Shown here: positions 58,562 to 64,000 of the stretch, piece after piece
Numbering within the stretch: the first letter of the stretch is position 1
Layout: every line of letters begins with the position of its first letter
Assembly: GCA_046331175.1 (NCBI GenBank)
Contig: JAXLRI010000008.1
Location: 114,894-178,893 of the forward strand
Direction: 5' to 3'
DNA: 64,000 nucleotides
Source: JAWKIW01 sp046331175
GTDB lineage: Bacteria > Actinomycetota > Acidimicrobiia > Acidimicrobiales > Acidimicrobilacustridaceae
Program-made: the position numbers and the translations under genes
Notes under the pieces: model-generated
Seen by the model: only the letters and a program-made list of their open reading frames with translations
Told to the model about the DNA's origin: nothing
Database searches by the model: none

Positions 58562-59878
58562 TCAGCCCTTGGCGGCGGCGAAGCCCTTCTCGAGGTCGGC
58601 GAGGATGTCGTCGATCGTCTCGAGGCCGACCGACAGGCGCACGAGACCGGGCTCGACGCCCGTGTCGCGCTGCTCCTGCTCGGTGAGCTGGGAGTGGGTG
58701 GTGGTGGCCGGGTGGATGGCCAGGCTGCGCACGTCGCCGATGTTGGCCACGTGGCTGTGCAGCTCGAGCGCCTCCACGAACCGGCGGCCGGCATCGGCAC
58801 CACCGGAGATGATGAACGCCGGCACGGAACCGGCGCCCTTGCCGCCCGAGTAGCGCTGGGCCCGGTCGTACCACTTCGACGACGGCAGGCCGGCGTACTG
58901 CACCGACTCGACCTGCGGGTGCGCAGCGAGGTACTCGGCCACCCGCTGGGCGTTGGTGTTGTGGCGCTCGACCCGCAGGCTCAGCGTCTCGAGGCCCTGC
59001 AGGAACAGGAAGGCGTTGAACGGCGAGACGGCGGCGCCGATGTCGCGCAGCAGCTGCACACGGGCCTTGAGCACGTAGGAACCCGGGCCGAGGGCGGGCC
59101 AGTAGGCCAGCCCGTGGTAGCTGGGGTCGGGCTCGGTGAACTGCGGGAACTTGCCCGAGGCCGAGAAGTCGAACGAGCCGGCGTCGGCGATGAGGCCGCC
59201 GATCGAGGTGCCGTGGCCGCCGATGAACTTGGTGGCCGAGTGCACGACGATGTCGGCCCCGAACTCGAACGGCCGGATCAGCCACGGCGTGGCCACGGTG
59301 TTGTCGACGATGAGCGGCACGCCGTTGTCGTGGGCGACGGCCGAGACGCCCTCGAGGTCGAGCACGTCGTTGCGGGGGTTGCCGATGGTCTCGCCGTAGA
59401 AGGCCTTGGTGTTGGGGCGCACGGCGGCCCGCCAGGCGTCGAGGTCGTCGGGGTCCTCGATGAAGGTGGTCTCGATGCCGAGCTTGGGCAGCGTGTAGTG
59501 CAGGAGGTTGTAGGTGCCGCCGTACAGGGCGGCGGACGCCACGATGTGGCTGCCGGCCTCGGCGAGGTTGAGGATGGCGAAGGTCTCCGCCGCCTGGCCC
59601 GACGACACGAGCAGCGCGCCGGGGATGCCGATGGCGGTGTCGGGGGCGCCCTCGAGGGCGGCGATGCGGGCCTCGACCACGCCCTGGGTCGGGTTCATGA
59701 TCCGGGTGTAGATGTTGCCGACCTCGGCCAGGCCGAACAGCTTGGCGGCGTGCTCGGTGTCGCGGAACTGGTACGACGTCGTCTGGTAGATCGGCACGGC
59801 CCGGGCCCCGGTGGCGGGATCGGGCTCCTGGCCGGCGTGGATCTGGCGGGTCTCGAAGCCCCACGATGGGTCGGTCAT
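58562..59878 (-). CDS. metY: O-acetylhomoserine sulfhydrylase
   Basis: A protein of 438 residues. The PLP-binding lysine is in VVHSATKFIGGHGTSIGG, and VDNTVATPWLIRPFEFGAD is the preceding cofactor block. The length (about 430) and N-terminus (FETRQIHAGQEPDPATGARAVPIYQTTSY) match MetY rather than the shorter MetB. It makes homocysteine from O-acetylhomoserine and sulfide, feeding methionine synthesis. AGGAGG lies upstream of the ATG. It follows ilvC on the same strand but has its own promoter at 59945-59974. Confidence 0.94.
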   Translation of the reverse strand: MTDPSWGFETRQIHAGQEPDPATGARAVPIYQTTSYQFRDTEHAAKLFGLAEVGNIYTRIMNPTQGVVEARIAALEGAPDTAIGIPGALLVSSGQAAETFAILNLAEAGSHIVASAALYGGTYNLLHYTLPKLGIETTFIEDPDDLDAWRAAVRPNTKAFYGETIGNPRNDVLDLEGVSAVAHDNGVPLIVDNTVATPWLIRPFEFGADIVVHSATKFIGGHGTSIGGLIADAGSFDFSASGKFPQFTEPDPSYHGLAYWPALGPGSYVLKARVQLLRDIGAAVSPFNAFLFLQGLETLSLRVERHNTNAQRVAEYLAAHPQVESVQYAGLPSSKWYDRAQRYSGGKGAGSVPAFIISGGADAGRRFVEALELHSHVANIGDVRSLAIHPATTTHSQLTEQEQRDTGVEPGLVRLSVGLETIDDILADLEKGFAAAKG

Positions 59879-59944
59879 CGTCTGCGTCCTCCTGAAGAAC
59901 CTGGCGAGACGGCGGCGGTGCCCCCTCGTCCGACGAGCGTCGTG

Positions 59945-59974
59945 AGCCTACGCACGGAAATCCCGACCTGTCGA
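59945..59974 (-). promoter_or_regulatory. metY promoter (TCGACA - 18 nt - TAGGCT)
   Basis: On the minus strand the -35-like TCGACA is 18 nt before TAGGCT. A transcript starting about 7 nt later would have a leader near 60 nt containing AGGAGG. Confidence 0.55.
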
Positions 59975-60086
59975 GTCGGCTTTTGCCCGGCACCCCCGGA
60001 GGGGTCGGACGGCAGCGCGAACCGTGGCCGACCGCTGGTCGAACGAAGACCGAACGGCCGCCGCCGGCGAACCGGGGGCGGACGCG

Positions 60087-60116
60087 CCGCACCGGCGGCC
60101 GTGGCCGCCGGTGCGG
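60087..60116 (-). terminator. 13-bp hairpin after ilvC
   Basis: CCGCACCGGCGGC pairs perfectly with GCCGCCGGTGCGG around CGTG, 63 nt past the ilvC stop. The stretch between (60117-60145) repeats GGTTCG units. It separates ilvBNC from metY. Confidence 0.65.
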
Positions 60117-60179
60117 TTCGCTGGTTCGTGCGGTTCGTCGGTTCGCCGGGGCCCGGCGAGGAGCCGCCCGGCGACCTCG

Positions 60180-61211
60180 TCAGCCCTGGCCGCCCGAGGC
60201 GTCGGCCACCTTGGTCTTGCCCTGGCTGATCCACGGCATCATCGCCCGCAGCTCGGTGCCCACGGCCTCGATCGGGTGCTCCTTGCCCTTGGCCTCGAGG
60301 GCGTGGAAGTTCGAGCGGCCGGCCTCGGACTCGGCGACCCACTCGTCGGCGAACTTCCCCGACTGGATCTCACCGAGGATCTTGCGCATCTCCTCGCGGG
60401 TGCGGTCGTCGATGATGCGCGGCCCCCGGGTGAGGTCGCCGTACTCGGCGGTGTCCGAGATCGAGTAGCGCATCCCGGCGATGCCCTCCTCGTACATGAG
60501 GTCGACGATGAGCTTCAGCTCGTGGAGGCACTCGAAGTAGGCGATCTCGGGCTGGTAGCCGGCGTCGACCAGCGTCTGGAAGCCGGCCTGCACCAGCGAC
60601 GTGGTGCCGCCGCACAGCACCACCTGCTCGCCGAAGAGGTCGGTCTCGCACTCCTCGGTGAAGGTGGTCTCGATCACGCCGGCGCGGGCGCCGCCGATGG
60701 CGTCGGCGTAGGCCAGGCCGAGGGCGAGGGCCTTGCCCGTGGCGTCCTGCTCGACGGCCACGAGGCACGGCACGCCGCCGCCCTCCTCGTAGGTGCGGCG
60801 CACGAGGTGGCCGGGGCCCTTGGGGGCCACCATGATCACGTCGACGTCGGCCGGCGGCACGATGCGGCCGAACCGGATGTTGAAGCCGTGGGCGAAGAAC
60901 AGCGCGTCGCCGGCGTTCAGGTTCGGGGCGATCGACTCCTCGTACACCCGCTTCTGCTCGGTGTCGGGGATGAGGATCATGATCACGTCGGCCTCGGCGG
61001 AGGCCTCCTCGATGGTGGTGACCTTCAGGCCGGCCGAGCTGGCCTTCTCGATCGACTTCGAGCCGACGCCGAGGCCGACCCGCACGTCGACGCCCGACTC
61101 CTTCAGGTTCAGGGCGTGGGCGTGGCCCTGGGAGCCGTAGCCGATGATCGCCACCTTGCGGTCGGCGATGACGGATCGGTCGGCATCCTTCTCGTAGTAC
61201 ACGTTGGCCAC
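60180..61211 (-). CDS. ilvC: Ketol-acid reductoisomerase, class I
   Basis: A protein of 343 residues from a GTG with GAGGAG upstream. VAIIGYGSQGHAHALNL is the NADPH-binding motif, and FAHGFNIRFG and ETTFTEECETDLFGEQ hold the catalytic and magnesium-binding residues. The short length marks class I. It isomerises and reduces acetolactate and acetohydroxybutyrate in valine and isoleucine synthesis. It lies 102 nt downstream of ilvN in the same operon. Confidence 0.96.
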   Translation of the reverse strand: MANVYYEKDADRSVIADRKVAIIGYGSQGHAHALNLKESGVDVRVGLGVGSKSIEKASSAGLKVTTIEEASAEADVIMILIPDTEQKRVYEESIAPNLNAGDALFFAHGFNIRFGRIVPPADVDVIMVAPKGPGHLVRRTYEEGGGVPCLVAVEQDATGKALALGLAYADAIGGARAGVIETTFTEECETDLFGEQVVLCGGTTSLVQAGFQTLVDAGYQPEIAYFECLHELKLIVDLMYEEGIAGMRYSISDTAEYGDLTRGPRIIDDRTREEMRKILGEIQSGKFADEWVAESEAGRSNFHALEAKGKEHPIEAVGTELRAMMPWISQGKTKVADASGGQG

Positions 61212-61313
61212 GGGGGCTCCTCGGGTCGGGCGCACCGGGGGTGCGGGTCGTTGGATCTCGGTCTCGGTCGTCGCGTCGTCGTGCTCGGGGCGCCGACGAG
61301 CGTTGTCGGGCGG

Positions 61314-61838
61314 TCAGACGACGCGCAAGGCGGCGGCGTCGTCAGAGGTCTTGCGCAGCCGGGGCAGGGCCACCCGGCCGGTGCGCTGGATGGCCACGAT
61401 CCCGTACGGGCGCAGCAGGTTCTCGAAGTCGTCGAGCTTGTCTGGGGCGCCCTCGAGCGACACCAGCACCGAGTCGAGGCCGACGTTGAGGATGCGGCCC
61501 TCGAACACGCCGACCAGCTCGATGACCTGGCCGCGGATCTCGGGGGCGGCCTGCACGGTGACGAGCAGCAGCTCGCGCTCGACCGACTCGGCCGGGCCCA
61601 GCTCGGTGATCTCGATGACGTTGATCAGCTTGTCGAGCTGCTTGATCATCTGCTCGAGCGGCGCCGACTGCACGTCGACGACCATGGTGATCCGCGAGAA
61701 GCGGGCGTCCTCGGTGGGCGCCACCGCCAGCGAGAAGATGTTGAAGCCGCGGCGGGCGAACAGGCCGGCGACCCGGGTGAGCACGCCGGCCTTGTTCTCG
61801 ACCAGCACCGACAGGATGTGGTGGGCGGGGGTGGTCAT
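61314..61838 (-). CDS. ilvN: Acetolactate synthase, small (regulatory) subunit
   Basis: A protein of 174 residues. The N-terminal ACT domain reads HILSVLVENKAGVLTRVAGLFARRGFNI, which binds valine for feedback control, and the C-terminal part (LVLLVTVQAAPEIRGQVIELVGVF-like region) contacts the large subunit. It starts 3 nt after the ilvB stop, so the two are co-translated. Confidence 0.95.
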   Translation of the reverse strand: MTTPAHHILSVLVENKAGVLTRVAGLFARRGFNIFSLAVAPTEDARFSRITMVVDVQSAPLEQMIKQLDKLINVIEITELGPAESVERELLLVTVQAAPEIRGQVIELVGVFEGRILNVGLDSVLVSLEGAPDKLDDFENLLRPYGIVAIQRTGRVALPRLRKTSDDAAALRVV

Positions 61839-61841
61839 GGC

Positions 61842-63587
61842 TCAGCGGCCTCCTTCGCCGTGGGACGGATCGACGATGACCTCGTCGTTGGTCGCGCCGG
61901 CCGGGACCATCGGGTACACCTTCTCGCGCGAGTCGGTGCGGAACTCGATGACGACCGGGCGGTCGTCGATGCTGTTGGCCTTCTCGATGGCCGGCTGGAC
62001 CTCTTCGGGCGACTCGACCCGCAGGCCGACGCAGCCCATGGCCTCGGCCCACATCTTGTAGTCGGGCAGGTCGGGCGAGAGGTACACCTCGGAGTAGCGC
62101 TCCTCGTAGAACATCTCCTGCCACTGGCGGACCATGCCGAGGTAGGCGTTGTTGAGGATGGCGATCTTCACCGGGATGCGCTCGGCCGCGGCGGTGACCA
62201 GCTCCTGGGCGGTCATCTGGAAGCAGCCGTCGCCATCGACGGCCCACACCATGCGGTCGGGGCGGCCGACCTTGGCGCCGATGGCGGCGGGCACCGAGAA
62301 GCCCATCGTGCCGAGGCCACCGGAGTTGACCCAGGTGTAGGGGTGGTTGAAGCGCCAGTACTGGCTGGCCCACATCTGGTGCTGGCCCACGCCGCTGGCG
62401 AGGATCGTGTCGTCGGGCGTGTTGGCCCGCAGTGTCTCGAGCACGAACTGCGGCTTGAGCAGCTCGCCGGGCTCGGACGGCTGGTAGGTGAGCGGGTAGG
62501 TCTCCTGCCAGCCCGAGATGGTGGACTTCCAGACCCGGCGGTCGGGCTGGGCGTTCGGGCCGCCCAGCTCCTTGACGGCCACCAGCAGCTCCTCGATGAC
62601 GAGCCGGCAGTCGCCGGAGATGCCGACGTCGGGGCGGCGGACCTTGCCCAGCTCGGCGGGATCGATGTCGACGTGGACGATCTTGGCGTCGGGGGCGAAG
62701 CCGGCCACCTTGCCGGTGACCCGGTCGTCGAAGCGGCTGCCCAGGGCGATGAGCAGGTCGGACCGCTGCAGCGAGGTGATGGCGGTGTAGTTGCCGTGCA
62801 TGCCCGGCATGCCCAAGGCCAGCGGGTGCTCGTCGGGGAAGGCGCCCCGGGCCATCAACGTGGTGACCACGTGGATGTCGAGCAGCTCGGCGAGCTCCTT
62901 CAGGGCCTCGGCGGCGCGGGCCTTGAGGATGCCGCCGCCGGCGTAGATGACCGGGCGCTCGGCGGCGAGGATCAGCTCGGCGGCCTTGCGGATGGCCTCG
63001 GGATCACCGGCGGTCTGCGGGTGGTAGCCCGGCAGGTCGACCTCTTCGGGCCAGTACCAGTCGAGCTCGGACGCCGGGTTCTTCGGGTCGACGATGTCCT
63101 TGGGGACGTCGACGAGCACCGGGCCGGGCCGGCCGGTGGTGGCCAGGTGGAAGGCCTCGCGGATGACGCGGGGGATGTCCTCGGCCTTGGTGATCAAGAA
63201 GTTGTGCTTGGTGACCGGCATGGTGATGCCGGTGGTGTCGCACTCCTGGAAGGCATCGGTGCCGATGGCGGCGTAGGGCACCTGGCCGGTGATGCACACC
63301 ATGGGCACCGAGTCGAGGAAGGCGTCGCACAGCGGCGTCACGATGTTGGTGGCCGCCGGGCCGCTGGTGACCATGGCGACGCCGGGACGGCCCGTGGCGT
63401 GGGCGTAGCCCTCGGCCATGTGGCCGGCGCCCTGCTCGTGGCGGACGAGGATGTGGCGGATCGGCGAGTCGATGATCGGGTCGTAGACCGGCAGGATGGC
63501 GCCGCCGGGCAGACCGAACATCACCTCGACGCCCTCGAGCTCGAGCGACTTGATCAGCGCCTGGCCGCCGTTCATCTTCTGGCTCAT
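61842..63587 (-). CDS. ilvB: Acetolactate synthase, large (catalytic) subunit
   Basis: A protein of 581 residues. HILVRHEQGAGHMAEGYA has the conserved glutamate that activates thiamine diphosphate; VDGDGCFQMTAQELVTAA to IAILNNAYLGMVRQWQ is the GDG-NN cofactor motif, and FAD-domain blocks lie between. It joins two pyruvates, or pyruvate and 2-ketobutyrate, as the first common step to valine, leucine and isoleucine. AGGAG lies before the ATG. It is preceded by a leader peptide and terminator that should couple expression to branched-chain aminoacyl-tRNA supply. Confidence 0.97.
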   Translation of the reverse strand: MSQKMNGGQALIKSLELEGVEVMFGLPGGAILPVYDPIIDSPIRHILVRHEQGAGHMAEGYAHATGRPGVAMVTSGPAATNIVTPLCDAFLDSVPMVCITGQVPYAAIGTDAFQECDTTGITMPVTKHNFLITKAEDIPRVIREAFHLATTGRPGPVLVDVPKDIVDPKNPASELDWYWPEEVDLPGYHPQTAGDPEAIRKAAELILAAERPVIYAGGGILKARAAEALKELAELLDIHVVTTLMARGAFPDEHPLALGMPGMHGNYTAITSLQRSDLLIALGSRFDDRVTGKVAGFAPDAKIVHVDIDPAELGKVRRPDVGISGDCRLVIEELLVAVKELGGPNAQPDRRVWKSTISGWQETYPLTYQPSEPGELLKPQFVLETLRANTPDDTILASGVGQHQMWASQYWRFNHPYTWVNSGGLGTMGFSVPAAIGAKVGRPDRMVWAVDGDGCFQMTAQELVTAAAERIPVKIAILNNAYLGMVRQWQEMFYEERYSEVYLSPDLPDYKMWAEAMGCVGLRVESPEEVQPAIEKANSIDDRPVVIEFRTDSREKVYPMVPAGATNDEVIVDPSHGEGGR

Positions 63588-63741
63588 CGGATGCTCCTGG
63601 GTGTGCTCTCGTGGCTGGCTGCTCGCCGGGGCGAGCGGTGCGGGGACGGGAGGACCGGCCTCGCGGGTGGGACGGGGATCGGTGCTTCGGTGGATCGGTG
63701 GATCTGGATCGGGGCGACCGACACCTGGGCGGAAAACGCAA

Positions 63742-63765
63742 CCGACCTCCCACAGGGGAGGTCGG
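63742..63765 (-). terminator. ilvB attenuator terminator
   Basis: On the minus strand CCGACCTCCC pairs perfectly with GGGAGGTCGG around CTGT, then TTGCGTTTT. It stands between the leader peptide and ilvB. Confidence 0.85.
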
Positions 63766-63794
63766 GGTGCGCGCGCCGGAGGTGGGGGCGCGCG

Positions 63795-63851
63795 CTAGGC
63801 GAGTACTACGACGACCGCAGGGGCGGTGCGGGGCAGGACTCGCTCGGACAT
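63795..63851 (-). CDS. ilvB leader peptide
   Basis: An 18-residue frame, MSERVLPRTAPAVVVVLA, with four adjacent valine codons and a leucine near its end, 30 nt before the attenuator hairpin. Stalling at these codons would allow read-through into ilvBNC. The ATG lies 8 nt after CAGACT and has no ribosome binding site, so the transcript is probably leaderless. Confidence 0.85.
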   Translation of the reverse strand: MSERVLPRTAPAVVVVLA

Positions 63852-63859
63852 CGCCCGAG

Positions 63860-63889
63860 AGTCTGCCACCACCCGGCGTGACCCGGCAA
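63860..63889 (-). promoter_or_regulatory. ilvBNC promoter (TTGCCG - 18 nt - CAGACT)
   Basis: TTGCCG (-35) and CAGACT (-10) on the minus strand are 18 nt apart; the -10 ends 8 nt before the leader-peptide ATG. Confidence 0.5.
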
Positions 63890-63964
63890 CCCGATCTCGC
63901 GGCGCCGGCCACACCGGCCGGCCAGTGGCGACGACGGTCAACAGCACCAGGGCGCGAAGGCGCG

Positions 63965-64000
63965 TCATCCGTACCAGCCGCCGACGTCGGCGATGACGTC
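63965..64000 (-). CDS. C-terminal tail of a surface-repeat protein, cut by the right edge
   Basis: Only the last 11 codons and the stop are present, reading DVIADVGGWYG. This resembles the DVLADVVGFFS-type end of the repeats in the M4 protease gene at 11781, so it is likely the end of another secreted protein with the same module. The start lies beyond the window. Confidence 0.5.
   Translation of the reverse strand, partial: DVIADVGGWYG

Overview
The window is very GC-rich DNA (my estimate is above 70%) with GTG starts, heavy Asp/Glu/Ala/Arg codon use and long spurious antisense frames. The gene content is actinobacterial: an ABC1/UbiB kinase, an Rpf-like transglycosylase, an SCO6745-family protein, a mycothiol-type maleylpyruvate isomerase fold, actinobacterial-type serC, and ilvBNC and leuA with leader-peptide attenuators. 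It looks like a chromosomal segment of a free-living actinomycete. The class Acidimicrobiia is my best guess, but that is inference from general gene style and not proven. I see no tRNA, rRNA, phage or transposase gene.

Layout. 1-8.6 kb: an edge-truncated FG-GAP lipoprotein, a Tat-exported metallophosphatase, a [3Fe-4S]-type ferredoxin and its FAD reductase, a 14-TM exporter, an APH-like kinase and a cytochrome P450 that could be fed by that redox pair. 8.6-16 kb: a lipoprotein with a possible papain-like Cys/His/Asn centre, a methyltransferase, a thermolysin-like M4 protease with three C-terminal beta repeats, and an acyl-CoA dehydrogenase behind a palindromic operator-like site. 16-26 kb: a 12-TM exporter, a repeat-containing acidic protein, cysS, an ECF sigma factor translationally coupled to a membrane partner, and an archaeal/rickettsial-style valS. 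26-36 kb: a Pro/Thr-rich membrane protein, MscS coupled to a di-haem DUF1111 lipoprotein, a BNR-like lipoprotein, Fe-type SOD, a zinc-ribbon miniprotein, the ABC1 kinase and an Rpf-like enzyme with a long leader. 36-46 kb: msrA, an S15 peptidase, an acyl-CoA:acetate CoA-transferase, a sulfatase, a TPR-like protein and an SCO6745 protein. 46-64 kb: mainly amino-acid synthesis (leuA, serA, serC, metY, ilvC-ilvN-ilvB), plus an S9 peptidase, an acyl-CoA ligase coupled to a GT-C membrane glycosyltransferase, and the tail of a surface protein at the right edge.

The most distinctive feature is non-coding. Eleven copies of a 37-nt double-stem hairpin lie in four intergenic clusters at 16.3, 18.0, 19.2 and 58.3 kb. 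The last two clusters are tandem arrays with exact periods of 72 and 71 nt. A second hairpin family with shared GAACTT/AAGTTC ends lies just downstream of mscS, leuA and serA and in one convergent gap. Other intergenic gaps carry further short tandem repeats. Several genes have a TANNNT box 7-9 nt before the start codon and no ribosome binding site, which suggests leaderless transcription. The ilvB and leuA leader peptides (four Val plus Leu, and three Leu) with terminators indicate attenuation by branched-chain amino acids.
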